Source of the DNA: DASQPR01 sp963831705
Lineage (GTDB): Bacteria > Actinomycetota > Actinomycetes > Mycobacteriales > Micromonosporaceae
Reading direction: 5' to 3'
NCBI GenBank assembly: GCA_963831705.1
Contig: CAWHRE010000010.1
Span: 186,001-250,000, forward strand
Length of the DNA stretch: 64,000 nucleotides
Part shown: one piece after another, positions 1 through 8,916 of the stretch
How positions within the stretch are numbered: position 1 is the stretch's first letter
Layout: every line of letters starts with the position of its first letter
Position numbers and translations under genes: made by a program
Notes under the pieces: model-generated
Databases searched by the model: none
The model's input: the letters and a program-made list of their open reading frames with translations, nothing else
What the model was told of the DNA's origin: nothing

Positions 1-1425
1 ACGGTCCGCCAGATCGAACTTCCGCCCCGGCATGCCCGCGAGACGCCGGACATCACGCCGCCGCGGATCGTCCCGCCGATGACCGGCGCACCGCCCACCA
101 CCCCGATGCTGATTCCGCAGCCTCGCAGCGGCGAACCCCGGCGAGCCGAACCCGAGCCGGGTGAGCTCATCACGCGCGGCAGCCTGACCCGGGCATCGCG
201 CGCGGGCATGGCCGGAGACGGCGGCCCGCTACCGGTCGCCGACGCATCCGCCTCGTCGCGGGCCGGGGCGAGCACGCTCGGCCGACCGGCGGGCGCTACC
301 GAAGCGCACGCTCCAAAAAAGACGGATGCACTGATCGTGCCCACCGTCCGGACCGAGGTGGCGCAGATCGTCGATGCGGTTACCTCGCGGATCACCCATC
401 CGGACGACGTCGCCTCGGTATCGACGCCGCCGGCCACCGATCCCGGCTGGCCGGACAGTCCCTCCGGGGACGGCGCCCGGAATGCGGAGCGCGACGCGCT
501 ACCCAGCCGAACGGCTCGGCATGCGGCGCCCCAGCTACCCGAGAAGGACGCACCCGACCCCGAGCCGTTCATCATGCTGGGTGGCTCGCCCGCCTCCTGG
601 TCCACGCCCGAGCCGGGACCGAACCGGGGTCGCCGATCGACGCGTTCGCCGAAGGACAACCGCCGGCCGAACCGGTGGGCACCGGCCACGTTCATCGCGG
701 TGGTGGCGATGGTCCTGGCCATTGTCGCGGTGATCCACTCGAACATGCTCGGCTCGCACCAGAACCCGGCCGCAAACGCGGGCGCGCCCGGCGGAGGCCC
801 GGGTGGAGGGCCGAGCGCGCCGCCGGCCGGACCTCCGCCGTCGCCGTTCGGCGGCGCGCCGCCCGGGCCACCGCCGGGTCCAAACGGTTCGCCGCCGCCC
901 GCAACGAACCTCATCTGGTTCTGCAAGCCGACGGTGGCACCGGCCACCACGGCGATACCGTCGAGCCATCCGCTACCGGGCGCGAAGGCGATACCGAAGA
1001 GCTGGATCTGGTACGTCGGGACGACCGGCTACCGGATCGCGGTACCGGCGACGTGGCGCGTGGCCGCGGGCAACCCGACCGACTGCATCTATGACCCGTA
1101 CAACGGTCGGGTGATCGGCGTCAACGCATGGACGACGAGCGTGAAGGATCCGGCCGAGGCGCTGCTCAGCCGAGAGACGGAGTCGCTCAGCCTGGGTGGT
1201 TTACCCGGCTATCAACGGGTCAAAATCGCCGACGTGTCGTGCAAAGTGAAGTGCGCCGACTGGATCTACACGTACGTCGGGCCGCTCGCGATGCTCGAAA
1301 CCCACGTCCGGATGTTCCTTGATCGGGACGGGACCGCCGAGGTGGTCTCGTTCACCACGGTCGCGAGCGACTACACGGCGAACACCGCCAACTTCAACCG
1401 GATCGTGGGCAGCCTCGTCTACTGA
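1..1425 (+). CDS. Pro-rich single-pass membrane protein, 5' end outside window
   Basis: The frame is open from base 1, so the gene probably starts upstream; ATG 79 is only the first in-window ATG. The visible part has a long low-complexity Pro/Ala/Arg-rich cytoplasmic stretch, one hydrophobic segment (FIAVVAMVLAIVAVIHSN, about residues 205-225 counted from ATG 79), a Gly/Pro-rich linker, and an extracytoplasmic domain of about 170 residues with four cysteines. That C-terminal domain (W..Y.G..GY.IAVPA.W) resembles the outer domains found behind some actinobacterial Ser/Thr kinases, so this could be the tail of such a kinase. That is inference; no kinase motif lies in the window. Function unknown. 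Confidence 0.7.
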   Translation, partial: TVRQIELPPRHARETPDITPPRIVPPMTGAPPTTPMLIPQPRSGEPRRAEPEPGELITRGSLTRASRAGMAGDGGPLPVADASASSRAGASTLGRPAGATEAHAPKKTDALIVPTVRTEVAQIVDAVTSRITHPDDVASVSTPPATDPGWPDSPSGDGARNAERDALPSRTARHAAPQLPEKDAPDPEPFIMLGGSPASWSTPEPGPNRGRRSTRSPKDNRRPNRWAPATFIAVVAMVLAIVAVIHSNMLGSHQNPAANAGAPGGGPGGGPSAPPAGPPPSPFGGAPPGPPPGPNGSPPPATNLIWFCKPTVAPATTAIPSSHPLPGAKAIPKSWIWYVGTTGYRIAVPATWRVAAGNPTDCIYDPYNGRVIGVNAWTTSVKDPAEALLSRETESLSLGGLPGYQRVKIADVSCKVKCADWIYTYVGPLAMLETHVRMFLDRDGTAEVVSFTTVASDYTANTANFNRIVGSLVY

Positions 1426-1437
1426 GACTGCCCACGA
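1403..1437 (+). terminator. Hairpin over the stop codon, possible terminator
   Basis: A perfect 10-bp inverted repeat, TCGTGGGCAG (1403-1412) and CTGCCCACGA (1428-1437), with a 15-nt loop containing the stop codon. It lies between two convergent genes and has no T-run, so termination is inferred. Confidence 0.45.
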
Positions 1438-1465
1438 CCCGGTTAACCCGGATAGCTTCGGGTGA

Positions 1466-2305
1466 CTACTTCACCGCACCCGCGGTCAGACCGGCGACGA
1501 AGTGGCGCTGCAGAGCGAGGAATCCGACCACGACCGGGATGCTGACCACGAGCGACGCGGCCATCACCTGATTCCAGTACACGTCCTGCTCGGTCGCGTA
1601 GCTCTGCAAACCGACCGCGAGCGTTCGCGAGGCATCGTTGGTCATGACCGAGGCGAACAGCACCTCACCCCACGCCGTCATGAACGCGTACACCGCGACC
1701 GCGATGATGCCCGGAAGCGCGGTCGGCAGGATGACCTGCAACAGCGTACGGAGTGGGCTGGCGCCGTCGACCTGCGCGGACTCGTCGAGACCACGCGGAA
1801 TCGAGTCGAAGTAGCCGACCAGCATCCAGATCGCGAATGGCAGCGAGAACGTCATGTACGTGATGATCAGGCCGGTCCGGCTCGCGTACAGCTGGATGCC
1901 GGTCAGCTTGCCGATGTTGACGTAGATCAGGAACAGCGGCAGTAGGAACAGAATGCCCGGGAACATCTGCGTGGACAGCACGGTGACCGTGAACAGGCGA
2001 CGGCCGGCGAACCGGTACCGGCTGACCGCGTACGCCGCGAAGATCGCGACGACTACCGAGCATGCCATCGCGCTCGTCGACACGATCAGGCTGTTCAAAA
2101 AGTAGTGTCCGAGCGGCACCGTATGCCAGATGTCGATGAACGGCCGGAACGTCAGATGCGACGGGATCCATTGGAACGGTCCCTGTACGTCACGCAGCGG
2201 CTTCAGCGCCGACGTGATCATCACGTAGATCGGCATCAGCGTGCACGCGGCAAGCACCCCGAGGACGACGACGCGGACCACCTTCAACCATCGAGGTTCA
2301 CGCAT
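1466..2305 (-). CDS. Carbohydrate ABC transporter permease, MalG type
   Basis: Inner-membrane permease of a CUT1-type sugar importer. It has 279 residues, normal for the family, with six predicted membrane segments. The EAA loop that contacts the ATPase is visible in the C-terminal half (DGASPLRTLLQVILPTALPG). The ATG at 2305 is preceded by GGAGGAG and overlaps the end of the MalF-type permease gene by 8 bp, so the two are translationally coupled. No ATPase gene is adjacent; the importer probably uses a shared MsiK-type ATPase encoded elsewhere (inference from actinomycete sugar importers). Confidence 0.93.
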   Translation of the reverse strand: MREPRWLKVVRVVVLGVLAACTLMPIYVMITSALKPLRDVQGPFQWIPSHLTFRPFIDIWHTVPLGHYFLNSLIVSTSAMACSVVVAIFAAYAVSRYRFAGRRLFTVTVLSTQMFPGILFLLPLFLIYVNIGKLTGIQLYASRTGLIITYMTFSLPFAIWMLVGYFDSIPRGLDESAQVDGASPLRTLLQVILPTALPGIIAVAVYAFMTAWGEVLFASVMTNDASRTLAVGLQSYATEQDVYWNQVMAASLVVSIPVVVGFLALQRHFVAGLTAGAVK

Positions 2306-3284
2306 CGCTCCTCCTCCGGGACGTGCCGAACAGGTAGATCGCGGTAATGATCATCAGGAAAAGCAGGAGAAGCACGCTCATCGCCGAGCCGAGGCCGAAG
2401 TTCCAGGTGACGAACGAACTCTGATAGATGTGGATCGAAATCAGGTCCGCCTCGCGCGGCGCGGATGCACCGAACAGCACGTACGGGGTGCTGAAGTCGT
2501 TGAAGCTCCACAGGAACAGGACGAGCAGCAGCACCTGGTTGACGGGGCGCAGCATCGGCAGCGTCACGCTGCGGAACTGCCGCCAGAAGCTCGCACCGTC
2601 GATTGCGGACGCCTCGTACAGATCGGTCGGCACGGTCTGGAGACCTGCGGTCAGGCACAGCAGCGCGAACGGCCATGTACGCCAAACCGACACCACCACC
2701 AGTGCAAGGAAACTGTTGTTGCCGAGCAGCCAGAACGGTCGGTTGTGGACGAGGTGCAGCTGATCGACGAGAACGTGGTTGATCAGACCGGTGTCGCGCT
2801 GGAGCAGGAAGCTCCAGGTGATGACGGCGGCGTAGGCGGGTAGCGCGTACGGCGCGAGAAACAGCGTTCGCAACAGACCCCGGCCAGGGAACGGGCGCTG
2901 CAACAGCACTGCCGCGGTGATCCCCAAGAGCCAGGACAAACCCACCGAGAGCAGCGAGTACGCCGCCGTGACGCCCAGTGAGTGCAAAAGATTCGTGCCG
3001 ATCGCGTCCTTGAAGTCAAGCGTGACGCGGTAGTTCGCCAGTCCGACGAACGGTGCCGCTGACCAGTTCGCGACGTAGAACTGGGTCAGCCCGCGCAGAC
3101 TCATCCACGCGCCGGTAATCATCGGAACGATGTGGACCAGCAGTTCCAGGATGATCGCCGGGATCAGCATGAGGTAGGGCGTACTCACTCGCCGGCGGCG
3201 GCGGCGCGGCTCCTCGCGCTGATGCGCTCCGCCGCCCGGCTGTGGCTTTCCGCGTACCGATGTCGGACGCGTGACGGTAACCAT
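2298..3284 (-). CDS. Carbohydrate ABC transporter permease, MalF type
   Basis: Second permease of the sugar importer, 328 residues. It has a basic N-terminus (RRRRRVSTPYLM), a first membrane helix at about residues 38-60, further helices, and an EAA loop (YEASAIDGASFWRQFRSVTL). ATG 3284 is preferred over the adjacent GTG 3287 because AAGGAG is then 5 nt away. It lies between the binding-protein gene and the MalG-type gene on the same strand. An intergenic hairpin upstream may lower its expression relative to the binding protein. Confidence 0.92.
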   Translation of the reverse strand: MVTVTRPTSVRGKPQPGGGAHQREEPRRRRRRVSTPYLMLIPAIILELLVHIVPMITGAWMSLRGLTQFYVANWSAAPFVGLANYRVTLDFKDAIGTNLLHSLGVTAAYSLLSVGLSWLLGITAAVLLQRPFPGRGLLRTLFLAPYALPAYAAVITWSFLLQRDTGLINHVLVDQLHLVHNRPFWLLGNNSFLALVVVSVWRTWPFALLCLTAGLQTVPTDLYEASAIDGASFWRQFRSVTLPMLRPVNQVLLLVLFLWSFNDFSTPYVLFGASAPREADLISIHIYQSSFVTWNFGLGSAMSVLLLLFLMIITAIYLFGTSRRRSDA

Positions 3285-3304
3285 CACCGCTCCTTAATCT
3301 CGGT

Positions 3305-3336
3305 TATCCCGGGGCCGCGTAAGCCGCCCCGGGATA
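3305..3336 (-). terminator. Intercistronic hairpin in the sugar ABC operon
   Basis: A perfect 11-bp inverted repeat, TATCCCGGGGC (3305-3315) and GCCCCGGGATA (3326-3336), with a 10-nt loop, between the binding-protein stop and the MalF start. Such hairpins often stabilise the binding-protein mRNA or partly terminate transcription, giving more binding protein than permease. There is no clear T-run. Confidence 0.5.
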
Positions 3337-3360
3337 GTGTCCGTTTTAGATGGTGAGCGA

Positions 3361-4671
3361 TCAGCCGCCTGCGGTGACCTGTTGATTCGCAGCGGTCAAC
3401 AGCGACTTGATGCTGTCGGCCGTTACCGCTTTACCGCTCGCCGCATCGGCGAACAGTTGCTTCATCACGCCGCCGACGAGCGTCTCGAACTGGCTCTCCT
3501 GCGGCACCTCGGGCATCGGAGCCGCGGTGGTCGACAGGATCTGCTGGAACGTCTTGACGGTCGGCGTCTGGAATGCGGCGTCCGAGTACGCACCCTGGAC
3601 CGTCGGCAGCGAGCTGTACGTCTTGTTCAGCGTCACCTGCTCGGCGTCGCTCTCCATGAACTTGACGAACTGCAGCGCCGCGTCCTTGTGCTTCGTGTTC
3701 GCGAACACGGCCAGGTTGATGCCGGCCACCATGCTGTCGATGTGCTTGCCACCGGCCGGTGCCGGGTCCTCGAACGGGATCGGGGCCAGGCCGTAGTCGT
3801 CCGCGCTCATGCCGTGCGACTGAATCGAGCTGTCCGCGGCCTGCCACATGATCATCGCAGCCTTACCGGTCGCGAAGTCGGTGATCGACTGGTTCGTCGA
3901 GTACTCGGCGTCGCTCGGGTTGACGATCTTGTCGGTCGCCATGAAGTCGACGTACCGCTGGATTGCGGCCACCGCCTGCGGCGAGTCGAACTGCGCCTTG
4001 CCGGACGAGTCGAAGAAGTCGGCACCGTACTGCTGGCCGATCGTGAACGCGTGGTGCGCGTTCTCGGTCGGGCTGCCCGCTTCCAGAGCAAGACCGTACT
4101 GGCTGCCGTGGGTCAGCAGCTTGCCGTCGGCGACGAGTTCGTCCCATGTGGTCGGCGGGCTGGCAATGCCGGCCGCGGCGAACTCCTTCTTGTTGTAGTA
4201 GAGCCCGTACGCGAGCGAGTAGAGCGGCACCGCGACCGGGTCCTTACCGGCCGCGCCGGTCGCGGACAGGCTGCCTGCCAGGAACCGGCTGGAGCCGCCG
4301 ATCGTGTTCATGTTGGTGGCGTTCCACGGGAGGAACGCGCCGGTCGCCTGCAACGTCGGCGACCACGTGTTGCCGATGTTGACGACGTCCGGACCCTGGC
4401 CCGACGTGGTCGCGGCAAGGATGCGGTTGAGGAGGTCGGCCCAGCCGACCACCTCGACGTTCACGGTGATGCCGGTCTGCGCCTTGAACTTGTCGAGTTC
4501 AGGCTGAAGTACGGCCTTGTCGTTGGCGAGGCTGGTGCCCTGGTTGCTGGCCCAGTAGGTGAGTGTTACGGGGGCGCCGGGCTTGTCGCCACCGCTGCTA
4601 CCGCAGGCGGCGAGCGCTGTCGCAACAAGCACCGCGGCCATGGCGAACATGCCGGTTCTGCGAAGGGACAC
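3361..4671 (-). CDS. Sugar ABC transporter substrate-binding lipoprotein
   Basis: Extracellular solute-binding protein family 1, 436 residues. It has a type II signal peptide with lipobox LAAC, so Cys23 would be lipidated and the protein anchored outside the membrane. The mature part carries typical family features: a PDVVNIGNTW-type strand, the hinge, and a late AALQFVKFMES segment. It is the first gene of a three-gene importer operon (binding protein, MalF, MalG). The substrate cannot be read from the sequence. An AT-rich repeated operator lies about 150-190 bp upstream and probably controls the operon. Confidence 0.93.
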   Translation of the reverse strand: MSLRRTGMFAMAAVLVATALAACGSSGGDKPGAPVTLTYWASNQGTSLANDKAVLQPELDKFKAQTGITVNVEVVGWADLLNRILAATTSGQGPDVVNIGNTWSPTLQATGAFLPWNATNMNTIGGSSRFLAGSLSATGAAGKDPVAVPLYSLAYGLYYNKKEFAAAGIASPPTTWDELVADGKLLTHGSQYGLALEAGSPTENAHHAFTIGQQYGADFFDSSGKAQFDSPQAVAAIQRYVDFMATDKIVNPSDAEYSTNQSITDFATGKAAMIMWQAADSSIQSHGMSADDYGLAPIPFEDPAPAGGKHIDSMVAGINLAVFANTKHKDAALQFVKFMESDAEQVTLNKTYSSLPTVQGAYSDAAFQTPTVKTFQQILSTTAAPMPEVPQESQFETLVGGVMKQLFADAASGKAVTADSIKSLLTAANQQVTAGG

Positions 4672-4821
4672 GTTTGTACCCTGTCTGTGCGAATTGGCTT
4701 CCGTGATGTTGTTCGCTGTTCGCTGTCTCCATCGACAATCATAAATGCCTCAGAAAACAACCATCCACACCGGCCAGACACAGTGAAGCGACAGGTGTGG
4801 CTTCCCGTTCCAGAAACGTAA

Positions 4822-4862
4822 ACATAGTTAACTTGAATGTTGAACTATGTCTTTAACTATGT
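4822..4862 (-). promoter_or_regulatory. Triple AT-rich operator upstream of the sugar importer
   Basis: Three copies of one octamer: ACATAGTT at 4822-4829 and its reverse complement AACTATGT at 4843-4850 and 4855-4862. The first two form an inverted repeat; the last two are direct repeats 12 bp apart (near one helical turn). The AT-rich block stands out in GC-rich DNA. A ROK- or LacI-type sugar repressor is the likely binder, but this is inference; no regulator gene is adjacent. Confidence 0.6.
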
Positions 4863-4969
4863 CCCTGGATTAGACAAGCGTCGCTACGCCGGAGTCAAGG
4901 GGTGACATCCGTCGCAACCAAACGGAAACATAGACGGCCACAGAGGACAGTCCCGAAAAGCGAGAAGCG

Positions 4970-5764
4970 TCAGCCCTTCAGCGGCTCTCCGTGGCTCGCA
5001 TTCGCACGACCCCGACCCCAGTACGCCTTCGGTGACATTCGCTCGCGGGCCAGGCCACGCTGCTGCAACGCCGCCCCGACGGCCGAGACGACGCCGGCCT
5101 CACCAAACACGTACGCGTGTGCCTCATCGACCGGGATCTCGACGTGCTCGACCGCGGCGAGCAGCAACGATGGGTTTCCCGCCGCCGCCTCGCCCCGATG
5201 CAGCCACCGCCACTCGACGTCGATGTCGTTGGCCGGCTCGATCTTCAACTCGTCGATCGGATCGGTGACCTCGACCAGTACGGTCGCGCGCGAACCGGCC
5301 GGGAGCGCCTCGACCATCGCGGCAATGGCCGGCGCGGACACGTCGTCGCCGATGAACACGTGCGCGTCCACATCCGGGCGGAGCGTGATCTTTCCGCGCG
5401 GGCCGATCGCCTCGAACGTGTCACCGATCGACAGGTCGAGCGTCCAGCGCGCGCCGGGCCCGCCGCTCTCGGTCACGATGTGCAGATCCAAAACGAGATC
5501 AACCGGATCAAAACGACGAATCGTGTACCGGCGACGGATGATCCGCCCATCCGACGTGTCCACCAGGATCATCAGGTCCTGCCCGACGTCGTAGGCGAAG
5601 TCCGCCAGATCGGCGCCGCCCACCCGCACCAGGCGGCCGGCCGTACCGACGTCGGTTACGTCGACCACGGTCAGGTTGAGCAGGCTCACCTCGGGAGCGC
5701 GGGCAAGGAACGCTTCAGTGGTCATGTCCGCGCCACCGCCGGGCGTGGGAATCGTCTCGGTCAC
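4970..5764 (-). CDS. Siderophore-interacting protein (FAD-binding ferric reductase type)
   Basis: Flavoprotein of the ViuB/SIP family, which reduces ferric siderophores in the cytoplasm to release iron. The N-terminal FAD-binding barrel contains RRYTIRRFDP, matching the family's R.YT.R pattern, and a Gly-Pro-Arg-Gly turn. The C-terminal NAD(P)H-binding SIP domain has HVFIGDDVSAPAIAAM and ends with YWGRGRAN, a typical family ending. GTG 5764 gives 264 residues; ATG 5725 is an alternative and neither has a strong ribosome site. No siderophore genes are adjacent. It is divergent from the next gene. Confidence 0.88.
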   Translation of the reverse strand: MTETIPTPGGGADMTTEAFLARAPEVSLLNLTVVDVTDVGTAGRLVRVGGADLADFAYDVGQDLMILVDTSDGRIIRRRYTIRRFDPVDLVLDLHIVTESGGPGARWTLDLSIGDTFEAIGPRGKITLRPDVDAHVFIGDDVSAPAIAAMVEALPAGSRATVLVEVTDPIDELKIEPANDIDVEWRWLHRGEAAAGNPSLLLAAVEHVEIPVDEAHAYVFGEAGVVSAVGAALQQRGLARERMSPKAYWGRGRANASHGEPLKG

Positions 5765-5872
5765 CCACCCATCATGCCGCGAGCACTGGCATAACCCCAG
5801 TTGATCTAGCTGATCCGCACCCCAGCGCGACGGTGCTGCGACCTTCCCCGCACACGGGCTAGTCTGAGCGCC

Positions 5873-6367
5873 ATGCGAGCGCGATATTCCGTCCTCTATG
5901 TACTCACCTACGTGCTGGGCGCGCTGACCATCGCCTACGTGTGGCTGCGGCAACATCTGAATACGCGGCTCGATCAACGTGTCGTGATCAGCGTTGCGAT
6001 CGCCGTGCTATTGCTGCTCACTGCGCTGGCTCAAGGCCTGATCATGCGCTCGGTGCGACGCTCCGCCGAGCGCTCGGCCGATCTCGCCCGGGCCGCCGAA
6101 GAGGTCGCCGCCGAAGAACGCGCGCGCTTGGCCGCCGACATCCACGCCACGATTGCCGAGCACATTCACGCGATCGTGGTTGAGGTCGTCGCGGCGCAGC
6201 AGGCGGTGGTCCGGGGCGCGTATGGCGACGACGTTCTTACCCGGCTGACCGGAGCCGACGACAACGCGCATGCGGCGCTGGAAAGCCTCAACCGGCTGCT
6301 GCCGTCTCCCACGACATCATCGACATCCATGTCGTTGGAGACCGTCGCGACTCCCATGCCGGTTTGA
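5873..6367 (+). CDS. Two-helix membrane protein with an isolated HisKA_3-like dimerisation helix
   Basis: 164 residues: two membrane helices (about 7-25 and 37-58), then a basic stretch and a long amphipathic helix. Residues 82-115 (ERARLAADIHATIAEHIHAI) follow the pattern of the dimerisation/phosphoacceptor helix of NarL-type histidine kinases (ERxRIAxELHD), with His91 at the phosphoacceptor position, but His-Ala replaces His-Asp. No ATPase domain follows; the protein ends about 45 residues later. It may be a kinase remnant or a partner that forms heterodimers with a kinase. No response regulator is adjacent. Confidence 0.65.
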   Translation: MRARYSVLYVLTYVLGALTIAYVWLRQHLNTRLDQRVVISVAIAVLLLLTALAQGLIMRSVRRSAERSADLARAAEEVAAEERARLAADIHATIAEHIHAIVVEVVAAQQAVVRGAYGDDVLTRLTGADDNAHAALESLNRLLPSPTTSSTSMSLETVATPMPV

Positions 6368-6466
6368 TCACAAACCGCGGAACGGTGACTACCTAATTTC
6401 GGCGCAGATTACGTCGCATCGTTTCGCCGTTCCGGATCATTGGCGTTGCCGCGCTACGGTACTGAC

Positions 6467-6778
6467 ATGTCTCTTGCCGCGACCCAGATCCGCATGTGGG
6501 TTGGTGGTCTCGCGCTGCTCGCGCTCGGCGTCGGTATGCACGCCGGCGGCGGAAACGTCGGAGCCCAGTGGTCAGCCGGTGCCGCCGCGTTGATCGTCGT
6601 CGGTGCGCTGCTGGTTGCGCGTACCGTCGCGGGTTCGGCGATCTTGCGGATCGGTGGGCGACCAATCGGCGCACCGTCGTATGCGCGGACCCGACGCCCG
6701 GACGTTCCGCGGCTGTCCGACCCGGACGCACCGGGACGACCGAGACCGAGAGCACCCGGCTTCTCCCCCTTGCACTGA
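6467..6778 (+). CDS. Small membrane protein (DUF6412-like) upstream of YidC
   Basis: 103 residues from ATG 6467, which follows the short intergenic gap better than the in-frame start at 6440. Two hydrophobic segments (IRMWVGGLALLALGVGM and a following Ala/Val-rich helix) precede an Arg/Pro-rich tail. Small proteins of this type sit directly upstream of the second YidC copy in many actinobacteria; the DUF6412 label is from memory and should be tested. It is 42 bp from the YidC gene in the same direction, so probably co-transcribed. Function unknown. Confidence 0.6.
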   Translation: MSLAATQIRMWVGGLALLALGVGMHAGGGNVGAQWSAGAAALIVVGALLVARTVAGSAILRIGGRPIGAPSYARTRRPDVPRLSDPDAPGRPRPRAPGFSPLH

Positions 6779-6820
6779 CGGTTCTTCCAGTCGGAAAACT
6801 AGCCACCAAGGGGCTTCTTC

Positions 6821-7603
6821 ATGCTTTCGATTCACCCGCTTAGCGGGGCAGTTTCGGCTGCCTCGATGCTTTTGTCCACGCTGTCAACCGCGCTGACGCC
6901 GGTCGGTGGCACCGTCATCGCGATCATCCTGGTGACGATCGCGGTCCGGCTCGCGCTCCATCCGCTCAACCGGGCCGCCGTCCGCGGCGAACGTGCCCGG
7001 AGCAGGCTCGCACCTCAGGTCGCCGAATTGAGGCGGAAGCACGCCGGCGACACGGTGCGGATGGGGCAGGAGTTGCAGCAGCTCTACCGGGATGAGCGGA
7101 TCTCGCCGTTCGCCGGGCTGTTGCCGATGTTGATTCAAATACCGATTTTCCTGGTGCTCTACCGGACGTTCGCGACGTCGAGTGGCAGTCTCGCCACCGC
7201 GAACCTGTTCGGCGTGCCACTGCACGCGCGCTTCCTCTCATCGGCGCTCGCGCTCGGCCCGCATGTTGTGGTGTTCGTGCTGGTGTTTGCCGCGCTGGCG
7301 GCGATCGCGGTCATCGGCGCGAAGCGGGCGAACATGCTGGTGAAGATCAACCAGGCCGCAGCGAAGGCGGCGGCCGAGCCGGTACGGCGACCGGGTCTGA
7401 AAACCGCTGCCGTAACCGGAGCGGTAGCGGGCGGCGCCGCGCTCGGAACCGCCGAGATGATGACGAAAATCGGACAGATCGCGCCGTTCTTCATCTTGAT
7501 TTCCGGTGCGGTACTGCCGCTGGCGGCGGTTCTCTATCTGCTGACCACGACCGCCTGGACGACCGGCGAGAACGTCCTGCTGCGACGGGGACTGCCCGCC
7601 TGA
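6821..7603 (+). CDS. YidC/Oxa1-family membrane protein insertase
   Basis: 260 residues with the conserved insertase core: an N-terminal membrane helix, a basic cytoplasmic hairpin with helical charges (about residues 47-85), then the diagnostic LPMLIQIPIFLVLYRTF helix, followed by three further membrane segments. The protein would insert membrane proteins alone or with SecYEG. It is shorter than the housekeeping YidC normally encoded near rnpA/jag, so it is probably a paralogue. The start has AAGGGG 7 nt upstream. The preceding small membrane protein is likely its functional partner (inference from gene order). Confidence 0.88.
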   Translation: MLSIHPLSGAVSAASMLLSTLSTALTPVGGTVIAIILVTIAVRLALHPLNRAAVRGERARSRLAPQVAELRRKHAGDTVRMGQELQQLYRDERISPFAGLLPMLIQIPIFLVLYRTFATSSGSLATANLFGVPLHARFLSSALALGPHVVVFVLVFAALAAIAVIGAKRANMLVKINQAAAKAAAEPVRRPGLKTAAVTGAVAGGAALGTAEMMTKIGQIAPFFILISGAVLPLAAVLYLLTTTAWTTGENVLLRRGLPA

Positions 7604-7650
7604 CGACGCCTGGGCGGGTCCGACCGGTGTCGGATCCGCCCACCTAAAAC

Positions 7651-7668
7651 TGACTGATGACTTAGTTA
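7651..7668 (+). promoter_or_regulatory. Candidate TetR operator upstream of the MFS gene
   Basis: TGACTGATGACTTAGTTA, 25 bp before the MFS start. The left arm is identical to that of the 18-bp palindrome before the tetR-like gene downstream (8992-9009); the right arm matches only in part. This suggests one repressor controls both genes. Confidence 0.5.
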
Positions 7669-7692
7669 ATGGTGCGGTAGACTGGGAAGATC

Positions 7693-8913
7693 ATGTCTCG
7701 GTACCGCACTCTCCTGGCCACCAAAGGCGTCAAATCTCTTCTCTTCGCGAGCTTCCTCGGCCGGTTGCCGGTCGGAATGGGCATGTTGCTGTTCATCCTC
7801 GTGGTGCACGCGGGCACCGGCTCGTACTCGGTTGCCGGACTGACCGCCGCCACGAACGCCGCCGCGACCGCGATCTTCGCGCCGCTGCTCGGCCGGGTCT
7901 CGGATCGCGGGCACGCCGCGCTGGTGCTCGCGGTCTCCGGCGTGCTCCAGGCGGCGTCGCTGATCGGTCTGGTCGCCGCGTTGCACATGCACCTCGGCGA
8001 TGGATTGATCATCGCGATCGGCGCGCTGTCCGGCGTCGTGAACCCGCCGGTCGCGGCGGTCACCCGGACGGTGCTGCCACGACTCGCGGCCGACGAGCGC
8101 GCGCGAACGACCGCGTTCGCACTCGACGCGCTGCTGGTGGAGTTGACGTTCGTGTTCGGCCCGGCACTGGTCGGCATCGTTTCGGCGGTTTGGGGCGGCA
8201 CCGCTACCGCGCTGCTCGCCGCCGTGCTGAACATCATCGGATCATTCGGGCTCGCCGCCGCGAAGGCGGTCCGGCGCGGGTACCCGCAGATGGCTCGTAC
8301 CACCACGAGCGGTTTCCGGAAACTGATCGGCCCGCTGGCAAGTCCTGGTCTGCGTACGGTGTTGCTGGTCTCGGTCATGCAGGCGGCCGCGTTCGGGGTG
8401 CTCGAAGTCGCGATTCCGGCGTACACGAATGCGAGCGGCATGCCGCAGGCCGGCGGTCTGCTGTTCGCGGTCTGGAGCGGCGGTTCGATCGTCGGCGGCC
8501 TCTGGTTCGGCTCGCGGGACTTCCGGGCGCCGCTCGGCCGCCAGTACGCAATCCTGATGGCGCTCAACGTCAGCGGATTTGCCGCGATGCTGCTGGCCGG
8601 CGGGCCGTACACCCTGGGGTTGCTGCTCTTCATCGCCGGGCTGTTCATCGCGCCGACGACGACCGTTGAGGGTGCTCTGGTGACTCGGCTGGCGCCCGCG
8701 CACTCGACCACCGAGGCGTTCACGTGGTCGCTGACGGCGGTGTACCTCGGATTCGCGGCCGGCAGCACGATCGGCGCGCTGGCGCTGTCGTCGCGCCTGG
8801 GCAGCACGTCCGCGCTCACCGATGCAACGCTGCTGGCGGTCGGCCTGTCGGCAATCGGCATGCTGCTGACGTTGACCGCGCGCCGATCCCTGCGCACGTT
8901 CGCGACCGCCTGA
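7693..8913 (+). CDS. MFS transporter, probable drug/metabolite exporter
   Basis: 406 residues with about 12 hydrophobic segments and the family's loop 2-3 signature in the form PLLGRVSDRGHAAL (a relaxed G.L.DR.GRR motif). It resembles the short actinobacterial multidrug MFS proteins. It is followed 125 bp later by a TetR-family regulator on the same strand, and candidate TetR sites lie before both genes, so a repressor/exporter pair is the simplest reading. The substrate is unknown. Confidence 0.87.
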   Translation: MSRYRTLLATKGVKSLLFASFLGRLPVGMGMLLFILVVHAGTGSYSVAGLTAATNAAATAIFAPLLGRVSDRGHAALVLAVSGVLQAASLIGLVAALHMHLGDGLIIAIGALSGVVNPPVAAVTRTVLPRLAADERARTTAFALDALLVELTFVFGPALVGIVSAVWGGTATALLAAVLNIIGSFGLAAAKAVRRGYPQMARTTTSGFRKLIGPLASPGLRTVLLVSVMQAAAFGVLEVAIPAYTNASGMPQAGGLLFAVWSGGSIVGGLWFGSRDFRAPLGRQYAILMALNVSGFAAMLLAGGPYTLGLLLFIAGLFIAPTTTVEGALVTRLAPAHSTTEAFTWSLTAVYLGFAAGSTIGALALSSRLGSTSALTDATLLAVGLSAIGMLLTLTARRSLRTFATA

Positions 8914-8916
8914 TTC

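Noticed and set aside
3337..4821. A 494-codon plus-strand open frame
   Set aside because: It is antisense to the sugar-binding lipoprotein gene and has no domain features.
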